A stretch of 64,000 bases of DNA from Aeromicrobium terrae (GTDB taxonomy: Bacteria > Actinomycetota > Actinomycetes > Propionibacteriales > Nocardioidaceae): NCBI RefSeq assembly GCF_008039565.1, contig NZ_VDUX01000001.1, positions 186,001 through 250,000 of the forward strand. The letters run 5' to 3'. Made by a program: the position numbers and the translations under genes. Every line of letters begins with the position of its first letter. Positions within the stretch are counted from its first letter, which is position 1. Positions 47,129-55,063 of the stretch are shown here, one piece after another. The notes beneath the pieces were generated by a model. That model saw only the letters and a program-made list of their open reading frames with translations, made no database searches and was not told the DNA's origin.

Positions 47129-47692
47129 ATGAATTCAGTTGCCGTGAAGGGGCTGTGTCTGGCCCTGTTCGGTGCCTTGACGATCGGCTTCGGCCACCTG
47201 TTCGGTCTCGACCTGGACCAGGTGGCGCTGCTCGGCGTGGCGCTCGGAGGAGTCGTGGGCCTGGTGCCCGACCGCACCCTGACCTGGCGGATCGGCGGGT
47301 TCCTCGTCGGTTTCGCCGTCGCCTGGGTCGGCTACGCCTTGCGTGCCGGCATGCTGCCGGACACGGCCGCCGGTCGTGCCGTCACCGTCTTCGGCGTCAT
47401 CGTGGTGCTCGTCGCCGTGGCCGCCGTGTCGGGGGAGCGCGTGCCGCTGTGGGCCATGCTCGTCGGCTCGGCCGCCCTGGTGGGTGCCTATGAGCAGACC
47501 TACGCCGCGTCGCCGTCGTTGTTCCTGACCGACTCGCCGACCGCCGCCACCACCGTCCTGCTCGCCGCCGCCCTGGGCGTCACGGGCTCGATGCTGATCG
47601 GCGAGCCCGCCGAGGAGCGCCAGTCCGTGCTGCGTCAGCGTCGTCGCTACACCGGCCCCACGGCCGTCGACTCCAAGGGGTCCGTGGCATGA
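47129..47692 (+). CDS. Hypothetical multi-pass membrane protein
   Basis: 187 residues, about six hydrophobic segments (GLCLALFGALTIGFGHLFG, QVALLGVALGGVVGLVP and others), with a cytoplasmic Arg-rich end (RQRRRYTGP). No family recognised. An in-frame upstream ATG at 47051 would add 26 polar residues; ATG 47129 begins just before the first helix. The stop overlaps the ATG of the heptad-repeat protein, so the two proteins are probably made, and possibly act, together. Confidence 0.65.
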   Translation: MNSVAVKGLCLALFGALTIGFGHLFGLDLDQVALLGVALGGVVGLVPDRTLTWRIGGFLVGFAVAWVGYALRAGMLPDTAAGRAVTVFGVIVVLVAVAAVSGERVPLWAMLVGSAALVGAYEQTYAASPSLFLTDSPTAATTVLLAAALGVTGSMLIGEPAEERQSVLRQRRRYTGPTAVDSKGSVA

Positions 47693-49722
47693 GGTCTCGT
47701 CGCATCGGCCTCGCCGCAACCGGCGTGGCCGCACTCGTCGCTGCCGGCTTCCTGGCTCCCGGAGCCTTCGCCAAGGGCACGATCGACGGAGACGTCGCCG
47801 TGTCGAACACCGAGACCGTCCAGGTCCTGATGGACGCCAGCGGGAAGATCGACGCGCAGCGCGTCTACGACCAGCTCGTGCTCACCGGCAACGGCTCGGT
47901 CGACATCGCCAACCCGGTCTCCACCAAGGGCCTGCGGAACCTCGACGGGTTCGGCGGGTTCGACGTCCGGGACGGCGCGGTCCGCGTGAAGTCCGACGTC
48001 TCCGGCACCAAGAAGTTCCGGTCCGTCTCCGACTTCACCGAGAAGCTGCCGCTGAAGATCGACGTCACGTACACGCTCGACGGCAAGACCGTCGGGCCGG
48101 GCGACGTCGTCGGCAAGAGCGGCACGCTCGACGTCCGCTACCGCGTCACGAACGTCACCGGCGTCCAGAAGGACGTGCCGTTCGACGACGGTCTCGGCCA
48201 CGAGAAGACCGCCCAGGAGGACGTCGTCGTCCCGATGGTCGGCTCGCTGACCACCGTGCTGCCGTCGACGTTCACGAAGGTCCGGTCCGCCGAGGCCAAC
48301 GCGGCCGGCGACGGTCGCGGCGGCACGAAGCTGTCGTTCACGATGACGCTGATCCCGCCGATCGGCAGCGACACGGCCGAGTTCGGCTACACCGCGCACG
48401 TCAAGGACGGCGTCGTGCCGAAGGCGAGCCTGTCGGCCCTGCCGGTCGACCCGCTGCAGAGCCCGTCGTTCAAGGGCGGTGCCGCCAGCTACAAGAGCGG
48501 TGCCGAGACCGGCCAGGACCTCACGGCGGGTGCCACCGAGATCGACGCGAACGTGCTGAAGATCCGCGACGGCGCCGCCGACCTGGTCGCCGGCCTGATC
48601 CAGCTGCGCGACGGTGCGTCCCAGCTGAACGCGGGCCTCAGCGGCGAGGCCGCCCCCGGCGCGCGCAAGCTCGCCGACGGCGCGGGACAGCTTGACGCGG
48701 GTGCGAAGAAGCTCTCCGGCGGAACCGGTGACCTCAGCGACGGCCTCGACAAGGCCGCGGCCGGCGGTCCCGCGCTGCTGAAGGGTGTCGCCGACCTCAA
48801 GGCGGGCGCCGCCAAGGTCGACGCCGGGCTGAAGACGCTGAACGACCAGGTCGTCGCCGGCATCGATCAGTTCAAGAGCCAGTTCGCCGGCTCGGCGGAC
48901 GGTGCGATGGCCCAGGTCAGCGCCGGTATCGGCCAGATCATCGCCGGGTACCTGGACGGCGCCCTGACCGCGACGGCCAACACGGTCGCCGACCCGGTCG
49001 CCAAGGGGACGCTGCTCGCCCAGATCGCCGCGGCCAAGACCGCCCTGCAGGGCGTCCAGTCCCAGCTCACCGGCGCGGTCGCCGGCGGGCTGAAGGCCGG
49101 CGTCAACGCCGGGCTCGACCAGCTGGCCGGCAAGATCACGGCCGGCGTCGGCACGCCGTCGCTGCCGGACACGCTCCGCAACGGCATGGCCCAGCTCATC
49201 GGTGGCCTCAGCCAGCTCCAGTCCAAGGGCGGCGAGCTCGCGGACGGCCTCGAGCAGCTCAGCTCGGGCGCGAAGCAGCTGGACGCCGGCGCGGGCGACC
49301 TCGCGGCGGGCACCGGGCAGCTGTCCGGTGGTGCCGGGGATCTCGCCGAGGGCCTCGGCGCCGCGGCCAGCGGCTCCGGTCGGCTCGCCGACGGCCTGGA
49401 CCAGGCCGCCGGCAAGGCGCCGGAGCTCCCGAAGGGGGCCGACCGGCTCTCCAAGGAGGGCACCTCGCAGCTCGTGGGCAAGGGCGACGAGACCGCGCAG
49501 GACTACGGCCTGAAGTACGCGCTCCTCGAGGCCGGTGCTGAGCGGGCGGGCAACGCCCAGCCGTACGGCAGCCCGGAGGGCGCCACCGCCCTGACGGCGT
49601 ACACGTTCGAGATCGCCGGTGCCGACGGTGCCGACACGGCCAACCTGAAGCGCGGCCTCGCCGCGCTCGCGGTGCTGGCCGCGTGCGCCGGTCTCGCCGG
49701 CGTGCGACGGGCGATGGCCTGA
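47689..49722 (+). CDS. Secreted heptad-repeat (XXXLXXG) protein with C-terminal anchor
   Basis: 677 residues. A Sec signal peptide (about 1-28, cut near AFA) and an exported N-terminal domain (30-270; TVQVLMDASGKIDAQRVYDQ, LDGKTVGPGDVVGKSGTLDV) come first. A long region (about 275-610) then repeats a seven-residue pattern of Leu and Gly (QLDAGAKKLSGGTGDLSDGL). One C-terminal helix ([17 protein letters not shown]) ends in a basic tail. It resembles the TIGR03057/YhgE-type heptad-repeat proteins but lacks their multi-pass transporter domain. Function unknown; an elongated coiled structure on the cell surface is inferred. Confidence 0.75.
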   Translation: MRSRRIGLAATGVAALVAAGFLAPGAFAKGTIDGDVAVSNTETVQVLMDASGKIDAQRVYDQLVLTGNGSVDIANPVSTKGLRNLDGFGGFDVRDGAVRVKSDVSGTKKFRSVSDFTEKLPLKIDVTYTLDGKTVGPGDVVGKSGTLDVRYRVTNVTGVQKDVPFDDGLGHEKTAQEDVVVPMVGSLTTVLPSTFTKVRSAEANAAGDGRGGTKLSFTMTLIPPIGSDTAEFGYTAHVKDGVVPKASLSALPVDPLQSPSFKGGAASYKSGAETGQDLTAGATEIDANVLKIRDGAADLVAGLIQLRDGASQLNAGLSGEAAPGARKLADGAGQLDAGAKKLSGGTGDLSDGLDKAAAGGPALLKGVADLKAGAAKVDAGLKTLNDQVVAGIDQFKSQFAGSADGAMAQVSAGIGQIIAGYLDGALTATANTVADPVAKGTLLAQIAAAKTALQGVQSQLTGAVAGGLKAGVNAGLDQLAGKITAGVGTPSLPDTLRNGMAQLIGGLSQLQSKGGELADGLEQLSSGAKQLDAGAGDLAAGTGQLSGGAGDLAEGLGAAASGSGRLADGLDQAAGKAPELPKGADRLSKEGTSQLVGKGDETAQDYGLKYALLEAGAERAGNAQPYGSPEGATALTAYTFEIAGADGADTANLKRGLAALAVLAACAGLAGVRRAMA

Positions 49723-49739
49723 CGCCGAGTGGTGGCGTC
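49721..49739 (+). terminator. Weak hairpin after the heptad-repeat gene
   Basis: GACGCC (49721-49726) and GGCGTC (49734-49739) pair around a seven-base loop at the stop codon. It has no T-run and is only a possible terminator. Confidence 0.3.
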
Positions 49740-49760
49740 CGTGTCCTAGGCTCCTGAGCC

Positions 49761-51020
49761 ATGAGCACGGACGCCGCCGCGGGGTTGCTGGAGTACGTCG
49801 ACGCCTCACCCACGCCGTTCCACGCATGCCGCACCGCGGCCGAGCTGTTGACGGCGGCCGGGTGGGTCGTCCTCGACGAGCGGGAGGCCTGGCCGACCGA
49901 GCCGGGCCGCTACGCCGTCGTCCGCGGCGGATCGCTCGTCGCCTGGTCCACCGAGGCGTCGTCCGCCGCCACGGACCCGTTCCGCGTGCTCGGCGCGCAC
50001 ACCGACAGCCCGAACCTCCGCCTGAAGCAGCGGCACGACCGCGAGCACGCGGGAGCGGCGGTGGTCGCCCTCGAGCCGTACGGCGGGCCGCTGCTGCACT
50101 CGTGGCTCGACCGCGACCTCGGCCTCTCCGGCCGGCTCGTCCTGCGCGACGGGTCGGAGCACCTCGTCCGGATCGACGACCCCGTGCTGCGCGTCGCCCG
50201 CCTGGCCATCCACCTCGACCGCGAGGGCCAGGGCAAGGAGATCGACCCGCAGCGCGACCTGGACGCCGTCTGGTCGCTCGACCCGCGCGCCTTCCTGCCG
50301 TGGGTCGGCGAGAAGGCCGGCGTCGACGCCTCCGCCGTGCTCGGGTTCGAGCTGATGGCGCACGACATCCAGCCGAGCGCGCTGGTCGGCGCGAACGGCG
50401 AGCTCGTCTCGGCGCCCCGTCTGGACAACCAGGCCACCTGCTTCGCCGCGCTGCGCGCGCTGCTCGACCACGCGCCGGTCGACGGCGTCCGTCCGGTCGT
50501 GGCGCTGTTCGACCACGAGGAGGTCGGCAGCACGAGCGAGCGGGGAGCGCAGTCGGACCTGCTGGTCACGGTCCTGGAGCGCATCGTCCTCGCCCAGGGC
50601 GGGGCCCGCGACGACCTGCACCGTGCCGTGGCCGCGTCGATCTGCGCGAGCGGCGACATGGCGCACGCCAGCCACCCGAACCAGGCGTCCAAGCACGAGC
50701 CGCTGCACCCGATCGAGCTCGGCGGGGGACCGGTCCTGAAGGTCAACCAGAACCTGCGCTACGCCAGCGAGGCACGCGGGTCCGCGGCCTTCGCGGTCGC
50801 CTGCGAGCAGGCCGGCGTGCCGCTGCAGCGCTACGTCCACCGCGCCGACCTGCCGTGCGGATCGACCATCGGCCCGATGAGCGCCGCCCGCACGGGCATG
50901 ACCACGGTCGACGTGGGTGCCCCGCAGCTGGCGATGCACTCGATCCGCGAGGTGATGGCCGCCTCGGACGTGGACCACTACACGCGGGCGCTCGGCGCGT
51001 TCCTGTCCCCACAGCTCTAG
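49761..51020 (+). CDS. M18-family aminopeptidase
   Basis: Zinc aminopeptidase, 419 residues, the normal M18 length. Metal and catalytic residues appear in [12 protein letters not shown] (His80), [25 protein letters not shown] (Glu pair) and a C-terminal [13 protein letters not shown] (His). M18 enzymes favour N-terminal acidic or hydrophobic residues and form large dodecameric cages. TAGGCT ends eight bases before the ATG, so the mRNA is probably leaderless or nearly so. Confidence 0.93.
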   Translation: MSTDAAAGLLEYVDASPTPFHACRTAAELLTAAGWVVLDEREAWPTEPGRYAVVRGGSLVAWSTEASSAATDPFRVLGAHTDSPNLRLKQRHDREHAGAAVVALEPYGGPLLHSWLDRDLGLSGRLVLRDGSEHLVRIDDPVLRVARLAIHLDREGQGKEIDPQRDLDAVWSLDPRAFLPWVGEKAGVDASAVLGFELMAHDIQPSALVGANGELVSAPRLDNQATCFAALRALLDHAPVDGVRPVVALFDHEEVGSTSERGAQSDLLVTVLERIVLAQGGARDDLHRAVAASICASGDMAHASHPNQASKHEPLHPIELGGGPVLKVNQNLRYASEARGSAAFAVACEQAGVPLQRYVHRADLPCGSTIGPMSAARTGMTTVDVGAPQLAMHSIREVMAASDVDHYTRALGAFLSPQL

Positions 51021-51032
51021 AGCCGGGGCGAC

Positions 51033-51062
51033 TTCACTCCTCGCCTGCTCATCGCGTATCCT
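51033..51062 (+). promoter_or_regulatory. rpsA promoter
   Basis: TTCACT (51033-51038), an 18-base spacer and TATCCT (51057-51062) predict a start near 51069. This would give rpsA a leader of about 170 bases, unusually long for this window. Confidence 0.45.
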
Positions 51063-51166
51063 GAGAGATGCGCTGGTGGCCTGCGCGTTCCTCGGACGGA
51101 GCAGGGCCGTGCTCGTGCCCGTGTCGGGCCCATCTCCTCGACATCCTCACGATCCAAGGGCTGCCC

Positions 51167-51187
51167 GCGGACTGCTTGCAGGTCCGC
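51167..51187 (+). other. Hairpin in the rpsA leader
   Basis: GCGGAC (51167-51172) pairs with GTCCGC (51182-51187), with a possible T-G extension inside. It ends just before the ATG of the upstream ORF and overlaps that ORF's weak Shine-Dalgarno, so it could gate its translation. Confidence 0.4.
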
Positions 51188-51188
51188 C

Positions 51189-51242
51189 ATGAATGAGCGT
51201 CCGCACAATCCCATCCATCCATCGGAGTCCATCCCTATATGA
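51189..51242 (+). CDS. 17-codon upstream ORF overlapping the rpsA start
   Basis: ATG at 51189 encodes MNERPHNPIHPSESIPI and stops at TGA 51240-51242, overlapping the rpsA ATG (51239) as ATGA. rpsA itself has only GGAG eleven bases upstream, a poor distance. A ribosome finishing this ORF could restart on rpsA. The Shine-Dalgarno for the uORF (CAGGT) is weak. It is not a recognised peptide; evidence is positional only. Confidence 0.4.
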   Translation: MNERPHNPIHPSESIPI

Positions 51243-52699
51243 GCAGCAGCATCGCAACTCCATCTGCGGCACCGCAGGTTGCGGTCAACGACATCGGCAA
51301 CGAGGACGACTTCCTCGCCGCCATCGAGAAGACCATCATCACCTTCAACGACGGCGACATCGTCAGCGGCGAGATCGTCAAGGTCGACCGCGACGAGGTC
51401 CTCCTCGACATCGGCTACAAGACCGAGGGCGTCATCCCCTCGCGTGAGCTGAGCATCAAGCACGACGTCGACCCCAACGAGGTCGTCTCGGTCGGCGACA
51501 ACGTCGAGGCCCTCGTCCTCCAGAAGGAGGACAAGGAAGGCCGCCTGATCCTGTCCAAGAAGCGCGCCCAGTACGAGCGCGCCTGGGGCGACATCGAGAA
51601 GATCAAGGCCGAGGACGGCGTCGTCGAGGGCACCGTCATCGAGGTCGTCAAGGGCGGCCTCATCATGGACATCGGACTCCGTGGCTTCCTGCCCGCCTCG
51701 CTGGTCGAGATGCGTCGCGTCCGCGACCTCGACCCGTACATCGGTCAGAAGATCGAGGCCAAGATCATCGAGCTCGACAAGAACCGCAACAACGTGGTCC
51801 TGTCGCGCCGTGCCTGGCTCGAGCAGACCCAGTCGGCCGTTCGCCAGAAGTTCCTGGACGAGCTGCAGAAGGGCCAGATCCGCAAGGGCGTCATCTCGTC
51901 GATCGTCAACTTCGGCGCATTCGTCGATCTCGGCGGCGTCGACGGCCTGGTGCACGTCTCCGAGCTCTCCTGGAAGCACATCGACCACCCGAACGAGGTC
52001 GTGCAGGTCGGCGACGAGGTCACGGTCGAGGTCCTGGACGTCGACATGGAGCGCGAGCGCGTGTCGCTGTCGCTCAAGGCGACGCAGGAGGATCCGTGGC
52101 AGCACTTCGCCCGGACCCACCAGATCGGCCAGATCGTGCCCGGCAAGGTCACCAAGCTCGTCCCGTTCGGCGCGTTCGTGCGCGTCGAGGAGGGCATCGA
52201 GGGCCTCGTGCACATCTCCGAGCTGGCCGAGCGTCACGTCGAGATCCCCGAGCAGGTCGTCCAGATCGGCGACTCGGTCATGGTCAAGATCATCGACATC
52301 GACCTGGAGCGCCGCCGCATCTCGCTGTCGCTCAAGCAGGCCAACGAGACCGAGGTCGCCGCGTCCGACGACTTCGACCCGACGCTGTACGGCATGACCT
52401 CGTCGTACGACGAGGCCGGCAACTACATCTACCCGGAGGGCTTCGACCCGGAGACGGGCGAGTGGCAGGAGGGCTACGAAGAGGCCCGCGCCACCTGGGA
52501 GAAGCAGTACGCCGAGGCGCACGAGCGCTGGGAGGCGCACAAGAAGCAGATCGAGGAGGCCGAGAAGGCCAGCCTCGAGGCCGGCGACGCCGGCAGCTAC
52601 TCGGCGGGGTCGGACACCGACTCCGAGACCGACGGCGGCTCGCTCGCCTCGGACGAGGCTCTGCAGGCGCTGCGGGAGAAGCTCACCGGCAACGAGTGA
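51239..52699 (+). CDS. rpsA: 30S ribosomal protein S1
   Basis: 486 residues with four S1 RNA-binding domains at roughly 37-106, 124-190, 208-280 and 294-365 (GDIVSGEIVKVDRDEVLLD, GVVEGTVIEVVKGGLIMD, IRKGVISSIVNFGAFVDLG, IVPGKVTKLVPFGAFVRVE). An acidic actinobacterial C-terminal tail follows (EWQEGYEEARATWEKQ). S1 binds mRNA on the small subunit and in many bacteria represses its own mRNA. The four-domain form is normal for actinobacteria. The ATG has no close Shine-Dalgarno. Confidence 0.97.
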   Translation: MSSSIATPSAAPQVAVNDIGNEDDFLAAIEKTIITFNDGDIVSGEIVKVDRDEVLLDIGYKTEGVIPSRELSIKHDVDPNEVVSVGDNVEALVLQKEDKEGRLILSKKRAQYERAWGDIEKIKAEDGVVEGTVIEVVKGGLIMDIGLRGFLPASLVEMRRVRDLDPYIGQKIEAKIIELDKNRNNVVLSRRAWLEQTQSAVRQKFLDELQKGQIRKGVISSIVNFGAFVDLGGVDGLVHVSELSWKHIDHPNEVVQVGDEVTVEVLDVDMERERVSLSLKATQEDPWQHFARTHQIGQIVPGKVTKLVPFGAFVRVEEGIEGLVHISELAERHVEIPEQVVQIGDSVMVKIIDIDLERRRISLSLKQANETEVAASDDFDPTLYGMTSSYDEAGNYIYPEGFDPETGEWQEGYEEARATWEKQYAEAHERWEAHKKQIEEAEKASLEAGDAGSYSAGSDTDSETDGGSLASDEALQALREKLTGNE

Positions 52700-52710
52700 G
52701 CACGAACCAA

Positions 52711-52747
52711 CGAAAGACCCCCGGACCGATGGTCCGGGGGTCTTTCG
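52711..52747. terminator. Strong terminator after rpsA
   Basis: A 17-bp perfect stem: CGAAAGACCCCCGGACC (52711-52727) with GGTCCGGGGGTCTTTCG (52731-52747), loop GAT. TCTTTCGGTT at the 3' side makes it a good intrinsic terminator. It can also serve the convergent 46-residue gene. Confidence 0.88.
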
Positions 52748-52789
52748 GTTCCCACGTGTCCCTACGGAGGAACAGGGCCGTGGGTCGTG

Positions 52790-52930
52790 TCAGACCAGGC
52801 GCTGGTAGGGGTCGAAGTCGAAGTGGCTGCGGGGAGCGGGACGGGTGCCATACCCGTCGTGGCGGATCTGCACGGCCAGGATTGCGCCGACCGTGATGGC
52901 CATCAGGGCCAGGAGCGTGAGTGCGATCAT
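52790..52930 (-). CDS. 46-residue single-pass membrane protein
   Basis: The ORF begins MIALTLLALMAITVGAILAV, one membrane helix, then a polar tail QIRHDGYGTRPAPRSHFDFD ending PYQRLV. Too short for most callers, but it has an ATG, a membrane segment and a terminator downstream. Its start codon overlaps a perfect dyad (52930-52946) of the operator cluster shared with the DJ-1/AraC regulator. No known family; it may be a target of that regulator. Confidence 0.55.
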   Translation of the reverse strand: MIALTLLALMAITVGAILAVQIRHDGYGTRPAPRSHFDFDPYQRLV

Positions 52931-53003
52931 GGCAGTAATTCTGCCAAGAGCAAGATCGTGCCACCAGTGGCAGATAAGCCACGGTCCGTTGATTTTCTGC
53001 CAC
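52930..53003. promoter_or_regulatory. Operator cluster of TGGCA dyads between divergent genes
   Basis: Perfect dyads are TGGCAG-TAATT-CTGCCA (52930-52946), TGCCAC-CA-GTGGCA (52959-52972) and GTGGC-AGATAA-GCCAC (52967-52982). A further half-site TCTGCCAC ends at 53003. TGGCAGATAA (52968-52977) and TTTTCTGCCA (52993-53002) form a wider inverted pair. The last site lies between the -35 and -10 of the regulator gene. Confidence 0.6.
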
Positions 53004-53024
53004 ATCCGTGCGATGCTGCCGAGA
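52989..53024 (+). promoter_or_regulatory. Leaderless promoter of the DJ-1/AraC regulator
   Basis: TTGATT (52989-52994), a 17-base spacer, GATGCT (53012-53017), six bases, then ATG at 53024. The spacer contains a TCTGCCAC half-site, suggesting autorepression. Confidence 0.55.
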
Positions 53025-53983
53025 TGAAGAACGTCGCCGTCGTCGTGCAGGACGGAGCCGAGCCCTTCGGCCTGGGCTCCATCTGTGAGGTCTGGGCCGA
53101 GCCGTACCACCCGGAGGACGACAACCCGGTCTTCGAGTTCACCGTCTGCACGCCCGATCCGGGCCGTGTGGAGGGTGCCTCGGGCTTCGACCTGGTGGTC
53201 GACCACGGCCTGGAGGCCCTCGAGGACGCGGACCTCGTCTGCATCGTGCCCAAGCGGGACTACCGCCACAACGACCCGCGCGTCATCGACGCGGTCCGTG
53301 CCGCGGCCGATCGCGGTGCGGTCATCTCGGCGCACTGCTCGGGCGCCTGGGTGCTGGGCGACGCCGGCCTGCTCGACGGACGCGAGTGCACCACGCACTG
53401 GCGGCACGCCGAGGAGCTGGCCGAGGCGTTCCCGGACGCCAAGGTCAATCCCGACGTCCTCTACGTCATGGACGGCAACGTCCTCACCGGCGCCGGCTCG
53501 GCCGGCGGCATCGACGCCTCGCTGCACCTGATGCGCCGCACGTTCGGCGCCCGCGCGGCCGCCACCACGGCCCGCAGGATGGTCGTCCCGCCGCACCGCG
53601 ACGGCGGCCAGGCGCAGTTCGTCCGCACCCCGATGGGCCAGACGGAGGCCGACACGCTCGCTCCGCTGCTCGCGTGGGCGTCGGAGCGGCTGGACGAGTC
53701 GATGCCGGTCGAGCGGCTCGCCGCGCAGGCGCACATGTCGCCGCGCACGTTCGCCCGCCGCTTCCGCGACGAGACCGGCACCACCCCGCTGCAGTGGCTC
53801 ACCGGCCAGCGGCTCGCGCTCGCCGAGGAGCTGCTGGAGAACTCCTCGCTGTCGGTCGAGCAGATCGCCACGCGCGTCGGGTTCGGCAACGCCGCCACGC
53901 TGCGCCACCACTTCACCGCGTCACGGGGCACCACGCCGCAGGCGTACCGGAAGACGTTCACGTGTCTCGACGAGACGGCCTAG
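53024..53983 (+). CDS. GlxA-type transcriptional regulator (DJ-1/PfpI + AraC HTH)
   Basis: 319 residues. The N-terminal DJ-1/PfpI-like domain (1-190) has AHCSGAWVLGDAGLLDGREC at the nucleophile-elbow position. A C-terminal AraC double helix-turn-helix (about 220-318) carries SPRTFARRFRDETGTTPLQW and VGFGNAATLRHHF. Such regulators respond to small, often amine or amino-acid-like, ligands. The ligand is unknown. The most likely targets are itself and the divergent 46-residue gene, from the dyads between them. Confidence 0.88.
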   Translation: MKNVAVVVQDGAEPFGLGSICEVWAEPYHPEDDNPVFEFTVCTPDPGRVEGASGFDLVVDHGLEALEDADLVCIVPKRDYRHNDPRVIDAVRAAADRGAVISAHCSGAWVLGDAGLLDGRECTTHWRHAEELAEAFPDAKVNPDVLYVMDGNVLTGAGSAGGIDASLHLMRRTFGARAAATTARRMVVPPHRDGGQAQFVRTPMGQTEADTLAPLLAWASERLDESMPVERLAAQAHMSPRTFARRFRDETGTTPLQWLTGQRLALAEELLENSSLSVEQIATRVGFGNAATLRHHFTASRGTTPQAYRKTFTCLDETA

Positions 53984-53993
53984 CCTGTTCCCG
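53981..53993 (+). promoter_or_regulatory. Leaderless promoter of the PAP2-type gene
   Basis: TAGCCT at 53981-53986, overlapping the regulator's stop codon, then six bases to the GTG at 53993. Confidence 0.55.
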
Positions 53994-55063
53994 TGAGAGG
54001 TACGCGCCGATCGGGTCTGGAGCTCTGCATCGCCCTCGCCGTCGTCTCGGTGATCGCCACGGTCATCGTGGCCGTCGCCGAGAACCTGCCGATCCGCGAC
54101 CCTGACGGCTCCACCGGCCCGCAGTACATCCGACTGCCGCTGATGGTGGGCGGAGCGCTGCTGCTGGACGTCGTCCCGCGCATCGTCGCCCGCGTGTGGC
54201 GCGGCCGCCGGCTGCGTGAGGTGGCGGTCGAGGTGGTCCGGGAGCGGTGGACGCCGGCGAACCTGCGCTTCACGCTCATCGGCCTGGCCGCCTGGTACGC
54301 CACGTACGCGGCCATCCGGAACCTCAAGGCGTACGTGCCGTGGGTGAACCCGTCGCTGCACGACGATGACCTCCGCCGCCTCGACCGGCTGATGTTCTTC
54401 GGTCACGACCCCGCGCGGCTGCTGCACGACCTGCTCGGCACCGACGTCGCCGCGCACGTCCTCTCGGCGGTGTACCTGCTGTGGATTGTCGCCCTCCCGA
54501 TCTCGCTCGCCCTGGCTCTGGTGTGGGTCCGGCGCGAGGAGCTGAGCTCGTGGTGGGTCACCGCGGTGTGCGTCGACTGGGTGCTCGGCGTCCTCTGCAA
54601 CTACGCCCTTCCCACGGTCGGCCCCATCTACGAGCGTCCGGGCATGTTCGACTCGCTGGCGCCCACGGACACGTCGTCGCTGCAGCAGAGCATGTGGGAC
54701 CAGCGGGTGCAGATGCTCGCGGACCCGGCGCACGCCCACGTGCAGAACATCGCGGCGTTCGCCTCGCTCCACGTCGCCGTCGCGGTGACGGCCGTCGTGG
54801 TGGCCCGCCGGGCCGGGTTCCCCCGCATCGCCCAGTGGTCGCTGCGGGTCTTCCTGCTGCTGACGATCCTCGCCACCGTGTACTTCGGCTGGCACTACGT
54901 GTCCGACGTGATCGGCGGCCTGCTGCTGGGCATCGCGGGCGCCGCGGTCGCGGAGCGGTTCGTGTCCGTCTCCGTCACAGCTCAGTCCGACGTACCTTTC
55001 CGGTGGCGGTTCGCGGAAGGGCGTCGACCCGCCGATAGTCCTTCGGACGCTTTGGTGGACTGA
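53993..55063 (+). CDS. PAP2-family membrane phosphatase/transferase-like protein
   Basis: 356 residues, about six to seven hydrophobic segments. The C-terminal motif pair NIAAFASLHVAVAV (Ser-Leu-His) and GWHYVSDVIGG (His and Asp) is the PAP2-like (inositolphosphotransferase/AUR1-type) active site on the membrane face. Likely substrates are lipid phosphates or phosphoinositol-type lipids, not determinable here. Its last 89 bases overlap the 3' end of the convergent acyl-CoA synthetase gene, so the C-terminal tail (about 30 residues) is antisense to that enzyme's catalytic lysine region. Confidence 0.82.
   Translation: MRGTRRSGLELCIALAVVSVIATVIVAVAENLPIRDPDGSTGPQYIRLPLMVGGALLLDVVPRIVARVWRGRRLREVAVEVVRERWTPANLRFTLIGLAAWYATYAAIRNLKAYVPWVNPSLHDDDLRRLDRLMFFGHDPARLLHDLLGTDVAAHVLSAVYLLWIVALPISLALALVWVRREELSSWWVTAVCVDWVLGVLCNYALPTVGPIYERPGMFDSLAPTDTSSLQQSMWDQRVQMLADPAHAHVQNIAAFASLHVAVAVTAVVVARRAGFPRIAQWSLRVFLLLTILATVYFGWHYVSDVIGGLLLGIAGAAVAERFVSVSVTAQSDVPFRWRFAEGRRPADSPSDALVD

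Noticed and set aside
51193-51447. An 84-codon frame starting two bases after the rpsA uORF start frame
   Set aside because: It runs out of frame into rpsA and yields low-complexity Arg/His sequence, a shadow of rpsA. The 17-codon frame ending at the rpsA ATG is the more meaningful one.
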